Below, in pieces: positions 1 through 13,990 of a DNA stretch of 64,000 nucleotides (its first letter is position 1; the number at the start of each line of letters is the position of its first letter). The translations under genes and the position numbers were made by a program. The notes beneath the pieces were generated by a model. The model saw nothing but the letters and a program-made list of their open reading frames with translations, was not told where the DNA came from and did no database searches. The DNA comes from Sarcomyxa edulis. Taxonomy: Eukaryota; Basidiomycota; Agaricomycetes; Agaricales; Mycenaceae. The stretch lies in NCBI GenBank assembly GCA_009761415.1, contig QUOL01000005.1:1488001-1552000 (forward strand), in the 5' to 3' direction.

Positions 1-1857
1 TATCGCAAGCTGTTCCACCAGTTGATCGGTACCCATTCCCGCATGAATCAGTTTCTTCCTGTAGAAGAAGCCGAGACGCATCTTTTTCTGAAGAGGGTGC
101 TTCAAGATCCTGACAATCTATCTGCCCATATTCGCCAGTGAGTCCTTCGCCATAACACTATATCAATCCCCTCTGACGATTGGGAGAAGTACTGCTGGGG
201 CCATTATTCTCCGTATGACGTATGGATACAGAGTACAAGAGAACGAGGATCCTCTCGTTCAGGTGGTAGACACAGCTATGGAGCAGTTCTCCGCTATAGC
301 GACTCCTGGGAGCTTTGTAGTGGATTTGATTCCTATCTGTAAGTTTACTCGCGATGTTCACTTCTGCTCAACCGCTGAATGGGCTTGTTCCAGTACGGCA
401 CCTTCCCGGTTGGTTCCCCGGAGCCGCGTTCCAGGAAAAGGCCAAATCCTGGGCGAAAACACTGCACGAGATGGTTGATCGACCTTTTGCATTTACTAAG
501 CAACAAATGGTGCGGTTCCAGAGAGTGAGTAACTGAGCCAAGTCTGACTTCTGATTTGACTTGCAGGCTGCGGGAACAGCGGAAGCTTCGTTCACCTCCA
601 GCCTTTTGGAAGGGAAGAGTCTGAGCGTCGATGACGAGTTCGATATCAAGTGGCCCGCAGCATCAATGTACGCTGGTAAATATACTATTCTGATTGAATG
701 TTTTTGGATGTACGCTCAATTGTCTTATTCAGGTGGGGCCGATACGGTCAGTCTCTCTGGCTTGCGTGTATCAAAAACTGTGTTACTTATCATGAACCAT
801 GGCACTTAGACTGTTTCGTCCAATCACTCATTCTTTCGTGCTATGGCCCTGTATCCTGGTGAGCACAAATTCGCTCACTGAAAGGACCTCCGTTCTGAAG
901 TCGAGAGATTAGAGGTGCAAAAGAAAGCACAGGCTGAGATTGATGCTGTGGTGGGCAACGAAAGACTTCCTAGCTTCGCTGATAGGCCTCATCTTCCTTA
1001 TATCAATGCCCTCTGCAAAGAAGTCTTGAGGTAACATCTCAGAACTGTAGTACTGTTTCACTGACCGAAATGATATGCATCTCAAGACACCACACGGTCG
1101 CTCCTATTGGTGCGTGCCGCTATCAGCAATGTGTACGCTTCCCCATCTTTGTTTATACTTATCTACATAGGTATTCCCCATCGTGTGATGGAAGATGACG
1201 TCTATGTAGGATATTCCATTCCTAAAGGAGCGACCATTATCGCGAACATCTGGTAAGTTGCTTCCTATTCTCAGTGTTCGTCTGCTTAGGTGTGTTTTGG
1301 ATCACCGGGTGCATACAGGAAAATTCTCCATGATCCTCATATCTACAATAATCCCTCCACTTTCGATCCGGAAAGGTTTATTGCATCACCAGACAAGGTG
1401 CCGGAAAGAGATCCTCAGGATATCTGTTTTGGTTTCGGGAGGCGGTCTGTCCTTTGTATATATATCTGATATCTATCTGACCATTTGTCCGCCCTGATAG
1501 GATATGCCCAGGTATGCGCCATCGTGCATTCTCCTGTAGGTGACTAATGCATATGCATCTATAGGTAGAGTGCTAGCAGAAGCTTCGATTTTCATTACGT
1601 GTGCCATGTCGTTGGCCGTCTTTGATATCTCATCGCCTCTGATCAATGGTGTGGTCACAAAACCAGTCGAGAGTCATACTTCCGGTGCTGTAAGGTACGA
1701 ATCTTGTCAATATTCGATACGCCACTTGTACGCCACACCACACTTCGCTGATTCCTAGCGTACTTGACATGACAGCCACCCCGAATCCTTCAGATGCGCG
1801 ATTTCTCCCCGATCTGAAAAGACGCTCGCTTTAATACAGAACGAAGTCGATCAGTAG
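1..1857 (+). CDS. Cytochrome P450, 5' end missing (array copy 1)
   Basis: Haem-thiolate monooxygenase expected at the ER membrane. The window opens inside an exon ([10 protein letters not shown]), so the N-terminal anchor and first exons are missing. The frame then runs through about ten short introns: AGGADT I-helix motif (about 735-755), K-helix KEVLR (about 1018-1030), the PERF motif (about 1370) and a haem loop FGFGRR-ICPG. The haem loop is split by two introns, so the cysteine lies in an 11-nt exon at 1501-1511. The last exon ends at the TAG at 1855-1857. The protein resembles basidiomycete P450s that databases often call O-methylsterigmatocystin oxidoreductase-like; that label does not establish a substrate. 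It is closely similar to the next two genes, so it is one member of a tandem duplication. No broken frame was seen in the visible part. Confidence 0.88.
1501..1511 (+). other. 11-nt micro-exon encoding the haem-ligand cysteine (copy 1)
   Basis: The exon GATATGCCCAG lies between an intron ending in ctgatag and one starting gtatgc. It completes an Arg codon, encodes Ile-Cys-Pro and begins a Gly codon. Exons of the same length and phase occur in the two downstream paralogues. Confidence 0.8.
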
Positions 1858-2408
1858 ATGAGCCTGGACAGTTGATTACTTACTTATAGCTCGAAGGCGT
1901 TTGGAGGTCGTTACTGATTGGTCACGCTCGTGACTTTCTTGCAATCTCAGTCTTTTGTGACCTTGTGACTTGCAAGCAAGCTTGGTTGTCGTCTTCCGAG
2001 TCAAGTTCTGAATCCTGAATCTCTCAAGCGCGAATGAGCCTTTGCAGATGTGTTCTTCGGTAGCTTGTTTCGCCTTGTGAGGTCTTATGTGCTTCTCAGG
2101 TCTCTCAGATTTCCTCTATGACTCACACCCGAGTCTCGAGATTGACCGAAAACTGACCAAAACTAGTATCGAGTTATCCTCCCAGAACCAACGGGCCGTA
2201 TTGATTCTTCGAGTTGATACAAGGGATTTAGCAGGTCCGAGGAGCTTTACTTAGCCGATAGTCTCCACGAGAAGCCATCGAGGAGGCCATCCCAGTGCCG
2301 AAACTGTATGGGCCAGTATGGCGAAGATATTATCGTATTCCTTATAAACCGGACAACTTCCCAGTGATTATGATTGCGATTCGTCTCCTTGGTTCATCCT
2401 CCTCAGAG
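1858..2408 (+). promoter_or_regulatory. Intergenic region upstream of P450 copy 2, with GTGAC motifs
   Basis: No gene is supported here. Four GTGAC/GTCAC pentamers lie within 1921-1969. An in-frame ATG at about 2370 would lengthen the next P450, but the start at 2409 matches its paralogue better. The region presumably holds the promoter of the next gene; no convincing TATA box was found. Confidence 0.3.
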
Positions 2409-4737
2409 ATGGCTGAATTCAATCTCAACAGGCTTGACCTTGCTCTTGCGATCCTTGGCATCGTCCTGCTCACCCGTCTCATGGTCAAAGTATACCCTTC
2501 TGCTCTTTCCCTACCCCCTGGACCCAAAAAGCTTCCCATTATCGGAAATTTACTCGACATGCCGTCTGAACGGGAATGGGAGACGTTCGCGAAATGGGGC
2601 GAGACTTGGGGTACGTTTTATTGCATGCACACACACGAATGCATCGACTGAACAGGATGCGCATGCCTTACTTGACCAGGCGATATCACATCTGTCTCAA
2701 TGTTTGGAAAATCTTTGGTCGTGATAAACTCTCTGGAAGCGGCTCTCGACATACTAGATAAGAAGAGCCTGATCTATTCTGACCGCCCTATCTTGCAAAT
2801 GGGCGGCGAACTTGTTGGGTGGAAGAACACCATGGGCCTCATGCAGTATTCAGATCGTTTGCGCCACTATCGCAAGCTGATTCATCGCCTGTTTGGGACG
2901 CGTTCCAGCATGAGTCAATTCTACCCACAGGAAGAAGCTGAAACTCGTCGCTTCCTGCAAAGAGTATTGGAGGACCCTTTGAATTTGCCTGCTCATGTTC
3001 GCCGGTGCGTCCTCCTCTTGATCCTCTCCAGCTCTCTTAAATCAAGTCTACTGATAATCGGGTCAAGGACTTCTGGGGCCATTATCCTTCGCATTGCGTA
3101 CGGATATAAAGCCGAAGAGGAAAACGATCCTCTCATTCAAATAGTAGACACGGCTATGGAACAATTTTCCGTCATAGCAACTCCTGGCGCTTTCTTAGTT
3201 GATTCAATTCCTATCCGTGAGCACTCAATCTCTTTAGCTTGCTTGCAACACTACTCCTGTATATCTTATTTCGATCCTCAGTACGTTATATTCCCGAATG
3301 GTTTCCCGGAGCCGGCTTCCAGAAAACAGCGAAATCTTGGGCGAAAATGCTCTCTAAGATGGTAGAGCGGCCCTACAGCTTCACTAAAGAACAGATGGTA
3401 CACTCTGGTAAACGTGTCTTCGCTAATTTCAGACTCTGACCATTCCAACTTCCAGGCTTCCGGAACAGCAGAAGCATCCTTCACTTCCACCCTCCTGGAA
3501 CAGGACAATTTAAGCATCGAAGAAGAGACCGCCATTCGCTGGACGGCAGCGTCAATGTACGCTGGTATGTAGATTATTATGTCCACACATAGTGACTCTC
3601 GTCTGACTCTCCATTTTCAGCTGGTTCTGATACCGTCAGTCCGTTCATAAATGAACGCAACGATGTTCACTTATCGCACGACTTTCTAGAGTGTTTCTTC
3701 CATTTACTCTCTCTTTCGCGCGATGGTTTCATACCCTGGTAAGCAAGGACCTTCTACAATTGCAATAACTAGTTATCCAAGGATGGGGCTTTCATGACTC
3801 TTAGAGGTACAAAGGAAAGCACAAGCTGAACTCGATGCTGTCACTGGGAACGATAGACTTCCCACCTTTGTTGATCGGCCTCATCTGCCCTATATAGATG
3901 CTTTATGCAAAGAAATTATGAGGTAACATCCCAATACTCATAGAAACCTAAATACACTGACTGGGTGGATATTAAAGGCATCATACTGTGACTCCCATCG
4001 GTGCGTGCCACCGAGACCGATGTATATTCCTTATTCACGGTTTTTGTTGTTCATGTTGCATAGGTGTTCCGCGTCGCGTGAGAGAGGACAATGTCCATGC
4101 AGGATATCTTATCCCTAAAGGAACGACTGTCGTTGCGAACATCTGGTCTGCTCTTCTCTTTCTTGGCCGTCTTCGAGCGTGATTATATCCTGACTGCCTC
4201 GTCTGATATAGGAAAATGCTCCATGACCCTCGAACTTACAAGCATCCATCTGTCTTCAATCCAGAACGATTTATTGAAACCCCCGACGTGAGACCGGAAA
4301 GGGATCCAGGGGATATCTGTTTCGGGTTTGGGAGACGGTCAGTCTCTCTCCCTCCGGGTGAAGTGCTGAGCTTACTGTTCTTCCTCTCTGATAGGACATG
4401 TCCAGGTTAATCATTCTCGTGCATTCTCTTGATCTCAAGTTATCGCTGAATGCACATTTTTAGGTAAACTATTAGCAGAAGCTTCGGTTTTCATCATGTG
4501 TGCTATGTCGCTAGCAGTCTTTGATATCTCAGCACCCAAAGTCAACGGTGCTGTTCTCAAAGTCGTCGAGAATCAGACCTCTGGTATCGTCAGGTGCGTT
4601 CACAGCTGTAATTCTGAAGTCTAGACTCTGTTTGATAAGCTATGTTATTTGGCAGCCATCCCGAACCATTTGAATGCGTGATTCGTCCTCGATCCGACAA
4701 AGCGTTGGCTCTCATCTCGGGCGAGATTCATCAGTAG
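2409..4737 (+). CDS. Cytochrome P450 (array copy 2), full length
   Basis: Complete microsomal P450 in many exons. It starts [16 protein letters not shown], a hydrophobic anchor followed by the proline-rich hinge [13 protein letters not shown]. Later motifs are AGSDT in the I helix (about 3620), KEIMR in the K helix (about 3910-3920), NPERF (about 4258-4275), FGFGRR and TCPG (haem loop, cysteine in the exon at 4395-4405). The last exon ends at TAG 4735-4737. The ATG at 2409 was chosen because its anchor aligns with that of copy 3 ([16 protein letters not shown]). Architecture and intron positions match copies 1 and 3, so the three arose by tandem duplication. Substrate unknown; the family is often annotated as O-methylsterigmatocystin oxidoreductase-like. 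Confidence 0.92.
4395..4405 (+). other. 11-nt micro-exon encoding the haem-ligand cysteine (copy 2)
   Basis: GACATGTCCAG between an acceptor ctgatag and a donor gttaat. It gives Thr-Cys-Pro inside RTCPG. Length and phase equal those of copies 1 and 3. Confidence 0.8.
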
Positions 4738-5437
4738 TTCTGCTCACGCTCTGCCAAGGTTTTGCTGGTTTTGTGACAGTCACCGACAAATATGTTTTCA
4801 GTCTTGTACATGATATCTGAAGATGAGGAGAACAAATTTCGACTCTCAAATCGTTCGAACTCGCGGTTTAAATTACGATCACAACAGCAAGAACAGAGTC
4901 GGTGAGCCTGATGAGCAGTCTCGCCTTCCGATGTGTGACTGATTCCGTGAACGTACCCGGGTTTCAGGCCACACCCAAGTACTCATGGCTTCCATAACAC
5001 ATCTCAATACGCACTGCATTACGAAGTCTGCGGCAGCAATAAGTTACCTGAGAAAAAGGGCCAATTGTTTGCGCAGGAAGATCTCACGCCCATGCATTCA
5101 TTCTGGCTATCCGATCTTTCGACGTTTGACAGTGTAACTCACGCAATGCATCTATCATATAGGGAGATCACAATCCCGAGACCATTCATCTCATTATACC
5201 GCAGAGGGTGGTGATACCGAGGAGACGTACGGCACTGACGATTGTTCTTCGGTACTTATTTGAGACCAATCAGGTTCGATACGGAGCGAATCAACGATCA
5301 TCGCATAAAGCAACATCTGGACTGCCGTTATTGTGACTTCTTGATCAGGACGGTTCATCGCTGTGCTTCCCGATCCAACATTTACTCCAAATTTGCGGCT
5401 TCTGTTTCTTGCACACTAACACTTCACTTCTGCAATA
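4738..5437 (+). other. Intergenic region upstream of P450 copy 3
   Basis: About 700 nt with no supported gene. It contains a small palindrome GTGACAGTCAC near 4774-4784 and presumably the promoter of the P450 starting at 5438. Nothing else recognisable. Confidence 0.3.
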
Positions 5438-7768
5438 ATGACTTATCTTACCGTCAACCGGCTCGACGTTGGTCTAGCGCTCCTTGGAGTCCTTATTTTC
5501 ACCCGTTTTGTGGTGAAGGCGTACTCTAAGGCTACTTCCTTGCCCCCCGGACCCAAGAAACTCCCCGTTATTGGAAACTTGTTCGACATGCCCTCTGAAC
5601 GGGAATGGGAGACATTCGCAAAATGGGGCGAGAAATGGGGTACGTCGTCTTCCATGTAGAGACTTTACCGGAAACAAACTAAATACATGCGTACTTGGCC
5701 AGGCGACGTCACGTCTGTCACTATATTCGGACAATCCGTGATAATCCTTAATTCTGTAGAGTTGGCGTTCGATATGTTGGACAAGAAAAGTGCAATCTAT
5801 TCGGACCGTCCTGTCTTTCAGATGGGAGGTGAACTTGTTGGATGGAAAAATACCCTGATCCTGTTGCCCTACTCCGATCGATTCCGCAACTATCGAAAAC
5901 TGTTCCATCAGTTGATTGGGACCCGTTCTAGCATGAGCCGGTTTCTTCCTATAGAAGAAGCCGAAACGCATCGGTTCCTTCAGAGGGTATCGAAAGACCC
6001 TGATAATTTGTCTGCTCATGTTCGCCAGTACGTATTCAAGTCTATCACGCACTCCCGAATTCTAATGACAGTAACTCCTAAAGCACCTCTGGAGCCATCA
6101 TCCTCCGAATATCGCATGGTTATAAGGTACAGGAGAAGAACGACCCATTCATTCAGTTAGCAGACATAGCCACGGAACAATTCTCTAGTGCTACAGCTCC
6201 CGGCAGTTTCATAGTCGATCTAGTTCCGATTTGTAAGAAGATTCCTTGCCTATCGAACTCCATCGTCGTCGAACTGACAGGCAAAAATCCCGTAGTACGA
6301 TACGTCCCAGAATGGTTTCCAGGAGCTGGATTTCAGAAAAAGGCGAAAGTTTGGGCAAAGACGCTCTCTGAAATGGTCGATGAGCCACACAGGTTTACTA
6401 AAGAACAAATTGTGCGCTGTCAGGCTTATCCTCTAAGCGATATACGTGACCAGACCTCTTCGTTGCAGGCTGCCGGAACCGCGGAAACATCTTTCACGTC
6501 CAGCTTACTGGAAGGGAAAGAAGTGAGTGCCACCGAAGATTTCGACATCAAGTGGTCGGCGGCATCGTTATACTCTGGTATGTCGTATCAGAGCCGTATT
6601 TTCACAGGTACTCAAACATGTCATCTAGGTGGAGCTGATACTGTCTGTCTACATGTCTTTGTTGAAGTATATATTCGTATCTCACTGTGGTGTTTAGACG
6701 GTATCGTCGAATTACTCATTTTTTCGAGCGATGGCCCTATATCCTGGTGAGCAATAAACTGTCGTCTTTATCCACTACTATCTTACAGGATGTTATTACG
6801 ACTTGATAAGAGGCGCAAAAGAAAGCGCAAGCCGAGATCGATGCTGTCGTTGGGAATGATAGACTCCCCGGCTTCGCTGACAGGTCACAGTTACCTTACG
6901 TGGATGCTTTATGCAAAGAGGTTTTAAGGTAACGTTCCTTGAACCTCAAAGATATATTGACCGAACGATAACAATTTGTGCTGTGCACTCTGTTCTCAAG
7001 ATACCACGCCGTCGCCCCCATCGGTACGTGCTATCATCACTATCGCCAACCTTCCGCATCCACTTTGCGCCATCGATATCGTCTGACACATGACTGCATA
7101 GGAGCTCCGCATCGCGTGGTGGAGGACAACATCCAGGAAGGGTATCTCATTCCCAAAGGAAGCATTGTCATTCCGAATGCCTGGTCCGTCGTTCGTCTGT
7201 GAGCATAGTATGTTTTGATTTGATTGACTAATTCGCCACAGGAAAATGCTTCACGATCCTCGTGATTACGAAAATCCCATGACCTTCAATCCAGAAAGAT
7301 TTCTCGCATCGCCAGACAAAGCACCAGAACGGGATCCGCGTGATATATGCTTTGGCTTCGGGAGACGGTAACGTCCTGCTTACTCCCCCCGTTCAGTAAC
7401 ATCAACCCATTGACCGTGTCATATAGGATATGCCCAGGTGCCACTTGATCTGACATATCATCAGGTCGCGATATACTTACGAGTCGGTATGCTTTTACAG
7501 GCAGAGTATTGGCAGACGCCTCTGTCTTCATAACATGCGCCATGGCGCTAGCAGTCTTTGATATCTCACCACCTGTGGTCAACGGTATTTTGGTCAAACC
7601 TGTAGAGGATCAGACTTCCGGCACCATAAGGTGCGTTGCTGCCGCCTGAAATATCACAGAGCTCTGGTTCTCATTTACGTCGATAGCCACCCGAGACCGT
7701 TCAAATGCACCATTCAGCCTCGATCCGATAAAGCGTTGTCTCTCATTCGTGGCGAAATTCAAGAGTAG
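5438..7768 (+). CDS. Cytochrome P450 (array copy 3), full length
   Basis: Complete microsomal P450. The first exon (5438 to about 5640) encodes a membrane anchor and [13 protein letters not shown]. Later exons give GGADT (I helix, about 6630-6645), KEVLR (K helix, about 6918-6930), NPERF (about 7290), and FGFGRR-ICPG, with the ligand cysteine in the exon at 7427-7437. The last exon reads [20 protein letters not shown] and stops at TAG 7766-7768. It is collinear with copies 1 and 2. Its 3' end lies only 89 nt from the 3' end of the MaoC hydratase on the other strand, so the two genes converge. No missing residue in the catalytic motifs was seen. The physiological substrate cannot be told from sequence. 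Confidence 0.92.
7427..7437 (+). other. 11-nt micro-exon encoding the haem-ligand cysteine (copy 3)
   Basis: GATATGCCCAG between acceptor catatag and donor gtgcca; it encodes the Ile-Cys-Pro of RICPG. Phase is identical to copies 1 and 2. Confidence 0.8.
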
Positions 7769-7857
7769 GTCGAACGCGTCTGATGGAAGTGGTAGTTTAT
7801 ACACAGATCCCACAGCAGTGACTCGAAGCAGTAATCGAGTAGTATCCCGAACATGTT

Positions 7858-9276
7858 TCACAATTTACTCTTCTCAGCCTTTTTGATGTACGCGATACCA
7901 CCGCCGAGAGATGTCTATCAAAATCGAAGATGCGAAAGAGACTCAGCACAGATTTTTTTCGCATCGGATTGAAGCAAAGACTGACCTTCCCAGTAGTCAA
8001 ATTCTTTGTTACGAAAGTAACCTCTGTCGTTCCATTAGGCCCAGGACCTACCTCCCATATCTGGGTCTCGAGTTTGTCTCCCGGCTTTACAGGTGCAGTG
8101 AACCTCACACCGAATAATTTGAGAGCGTGGGGATCGTTGTTCGCGACGACCTTGAGTATGCCACGAGCTGCAAATCCAAAAGTCGATAAGCCGTGGAGGA
8201 TTACACCGCCGAAACCAGCGGAAGAACCGATTCTTGGATCTAAAAGGTCTTCTCGTGAGTCATTTGGTCGAAGAGATCAATAGTCTACGCACCGATATGC
8301 AATGGGTTATAGTCTCCGCTGAGACGGAAGATAATCGCTTGTTCGGGCGAAGTTTGGTCTTGGAAAACCCAATCCGGCTTGCGGTCTGCGGGTATAGGCT
8401 TTGCTTGAGGAGGACCTGCAATGACATTCGTGTATTTGCCTCCGGTAGCTTTGGCCCCTAGATTAAAACTAGAGCCCTAGCGGTGGTTCAATATAAAGTG
8501 TGAACGCACTAGCACGCTAGAAGAATAACGAGGAGTGCACATACGTAGAGCTTTGCATAAGGGGTCCCGTTGGCGTCCACTAAGAGTTGTTCAGTCATTA
8601 TAATGAGTCCACTCTCTGTCAAGAATGTTAGCCGATGATACTACCTCAATGAAGCGGTGCACACGGACTGTTCTCAGTGACACCGGTGATTCTGCCCTTT
8701 AGCTTCCATCCAGGCCCACTGCTGACAGGTAAATCCTTGAGTATTTCGATAGACTGGGTCGCGTGAACCTATGGGACATTAAGTACACATATGAGCTTAA
8801 CTCAGTGAGATCTGAGTCATATTTTGATGACAACGCACTATCCGATTCGGATCAAGGGGCGGTAAACCTGGGATTGGTTCGCCTTTGACGGTCGTGGCGA
8901 AGAGATTCAGCTCTTGTGTGTCGCCCTTCAAATTGAGGACCACCTTTCAGAGGAATAATTAGCAAGAAGTGAACGGCGACGTGATGGCAAATGTCTTACT
9001 GGGTATGTTGGAAGAGGAGCCCATGTCTTATCTGATATTTATTTCAGCCACCTTAGATACTTCGTGTAGACACTTTGTTCTCACCAAGTTCTGTTGTTTT
9101 AGTGATCAGTGAGTGCCTAGACAAAGTGTACTGATAACACACCATAAACGAAAGGAAAGTCATCCTTCTTCGCGCCAACACCGACGGCATAAATCAAGAG
9201 ATCGCGCTTATTCCAACTAACGGGTTTGTCGGCGTATTTGTACCCAACAACTTTGGTGAGGTCTACGCTTGACATG
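7858..9276 (-). CDS. Peroxisomal MaoC-type 2-enoyl-CoA hydratase (hydratase 2) with PTS1
   Basis: Predicted (R)-specific 2-enoyl-CoA hydratase of double-hotdog type, acting in peroxisomal beta-oxidation. The start at 9274-9276 gives MSSVDLTKVVGYKYADKPVS, then YAVGVGAKKDD typical of the N-terminal hotdog. Further exons give APLPTYPVVLNLKG and, in the C-terminal hotdog, the hydratase-2 signature SGDYNPLHIDPRIGSSAGF with its Asp and His. A last intron (about 7911-7967 in + coordinates) must be removed; then the protein ends GGGIAYIKKAEKSKL, a perfect type-1 peroxisomal targeting signal. Reading through that intron loses the signal. It stands alone rather than fused to dehydrogenase domains as in the multifunctional enzyme. 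It converges with P450 copy 3. Confidence 0.88.
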
Positions 9277-9596
9277 GTAACACTGGATACAACTTGGGGA
9301 GAGGTGAACACGATAGTTAAGAACAAGTGATGAATCACAGAGGTTTCCGGTTATAAACGCTGCCGGCCTTACCCCACGGGGAACGATCGGCATGCGTGAC
9401 AGCATCCACTGTGACTCGTGACACGCGCGTGTGGTCACCGTCACGTTCTCCTCGTCCTTCATCGATTTCATCTTTCACCTGCATTCGCGACAGCACGATC
9501 TGCTCTTCCTTTTGATCTTACGAAGCGATAACCCTATTTGCACGACTGTATAAGTTTTAGCCTGCTGGAACGTTGAAAGTTCCTGAATAGATCAGA
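9277..9596. promoter_or_regulatory. Divergent intergenic region with a dense GTGAC/GTCAC cluster
   Basis: It separates the hydratase (minus) from the MYND gene (plus). Five GTGAC or GTCAC pentamers occur at 9396-9444, three in one orientation then two in the other. That is about 120-170 nt upstream of the hydratase ATG, a plausible regulatory position. The function is inferred only from density and placement. Confidence 0.4.
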
Positions 9597-11503
9597 ATGA
9601 ACTCTCCAGAGACACAGGCAAGTGCCCGTGTGGTTTGCCCGAGACTTATACTGATGTAACATGATAGGAGCTATGTAGGATCGCTTCTGAGACTTCCGAG
9701 AGAACCGCTAGCGCCCTCTTCGACTTGATGAAGGTGATCATCGCAAATCCAGACTCGGATCCTAATGCCATTATCTCCATATTCTATATCCACCTAGTGC
9801 CTGAAAAGGTTCCCGACCGCATAGTGACCGATATTCACTTGGAATTGAGCGACGTACAGCTCAATGTGAATTGTGCTTTGCATGTTATAAAATACATCCC
9901 AGGTTTTGCGATGCTCAGTCGTAATCCTCAGACCATGGAAGGATTGCGCATGCAGTGGCCTCATATTTGGAAATGGCTCCAATTCTTCTACATATCGTGG
10001 ATACAAAACCCGCTTTCTGGCAACCGAGGCTTTGCCTATTCTGCCGTCACCAGCATGATCGCACTTTTCACCACCCAAGATGATCTGGTATCCACGATAC
10101 GACCAACCCTTGACTGTCTGAAGATGACCGTCAATCTATGGCGCTTAAATGTCTTGGCCCCATTCCGAACGGAAAAAACAGCGTTTCCTCCCGCCACAGT
10201 ATTATGGGAGAGACTCTGCAGCGACGAAACACGACAGGAATTAGACCATACCATCACTTTTCTCGGAGCATCCCCGGACGCGGTCGTACATACTTTACTT
10301 CAACACTTCGATGCGGCTTGTGACCATGCACGTGAAGATCCTGCTTTCCTGCGCTTCGTCGATTCTGACATGGATTTCATGTGCGAATTCCGTCATTCCG
10401 ACTCCCTTCGTAACAGCCTAGTATCACATCACTCCGTCCGCTCGATCACCAAACAATTAGCCTCTTCCCAGTCTCTCGATGGCGCCGACCCCGGAAGCGT
10501 CGCTGATTGTATCATCAAATGCTGTCACTATCTTCGATACGCTTTGGACTGGGGAGATGGCATATCATGCGTCATCGAGTCCCTCGAAGCACAGCTCCTC
10601 CCAGCACTCATTGGTGCCAACACTTTCATACCCTACATGCATGCGAATCTTGTGTGTCACGTTCTGGTTCCGTTGACCGAAATCCTACCTAAATACTTGG
10701 TATATCGATCCGTCTGCCGAGCTGTAGCAAGGTCGTTCAGAAACATCGATAAGGAACGCTTGGAGGAGGGCATGACGCGTGTTGGGACATTCTGGGAGGC
10801 TTGGACCACATTCAGAAGTTTGGTCGAGGAACGTCTAGCATTCCATGCTCTCGATGAAGGTCGATCGACACATTATGTGTGTGGTAACAAACAGGTCCGT
10901 ATATATCCCTCTTATGCGCCTCAACGATGCTCATCTTTCAACAGTGCAGTAAAGTCGACCTGGAAGATAGTTTCAATCGGTGTGGAGGATGTTCCAGATC
11001 ATATTACTGTTCACGCACATGCCAGACAATCGCATGGAGTAGAGGGCATAAGAGAGAGTGCAAGGAGATACAACGATGCCGTCAAGGTACATGTCTATCC
11101 TTCAGATACCCTTCGAAATATCCCGCTCACCAGAGACAAACTTAACCACAATCAAGGGGGGAAACTCGCACCTATAGATGAGGAAGACCTCGATTTTGCC
11201 GTCCACGTCGCTAAATGGGAGATCTTCATGCGTGACCGTCGACTCACAGAAGCCTGGCTGCACAACGCATTTGACGTGCCAGTGATAGATGCCGACCTTA
11301 ATTGTTATCCTTACAACAAGATGCGGTTTGGTTCTTCGATCACTTTACGACCTGATGATCCCGATCTCAATGCACAGGAGCCTGAGCAAGACTGGGATGA
11401 GGTTGTAGAGACAGCGCGGCAGCAACGATCTGGTATTCTGAGGTTTCAATTTCCGGCGGGGGAGTACAGTAAGATTGGCTTGACTACTGTACCCAAGCCG
11501 TGA
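9597..11503 (+). CDS. MYND-type zinc-finger protein, 578 aa
   Basis: Likely nuclear or cytoplasmic protein with a C-terminal-half MYND zinc finger, a protein-interaction module. The model has four exons: 9597-9617, 9668-10894, 10945-11086 and 11157-11503, which keep frame and give 578 residues. The first intron begins GCAAGT, a GC-AG intron; using it gives the start MNSPETQELCRIASETSERT. The finger is read only after removing the 50-nt intron 10895-10944: CGNKQC, then CGGCSRSYYCSRTCQ and WSRGHKRECKE. The remainder is an alpha-helical region seen in many Agaricomycete MYND proteins of unknown role. The large unspliced frame covering the locus reads through two introns and destroys the finger. 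Partner and pathway unknown. Confidence 0.82.
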
Positions 11504-11684
11504 CTGTGGTGCGTTGCTACTATGCTTCGATGTCATGTTGTGGTTGTTGTGCCTTGTACTTATTTTCATTCCTCGTCGACCTTATGTAAAATGTTTGGAC
11601 GTCAAGCTCTAGAATAACAAATCGAATACTTAAACATGGGCAGCATTTTATACAGTGTATCAGAGAAGGGACAGAATCAGCTAT

Positions 11685-13990
<2,306 letters not shown>

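Noticed and set aside
5260..5300. tRNA-like B-box string (GGTTCGATAC)
   Set aside because: No matching A box or cloverleaf could be drawn around it; no tRNA gene was found in the window.
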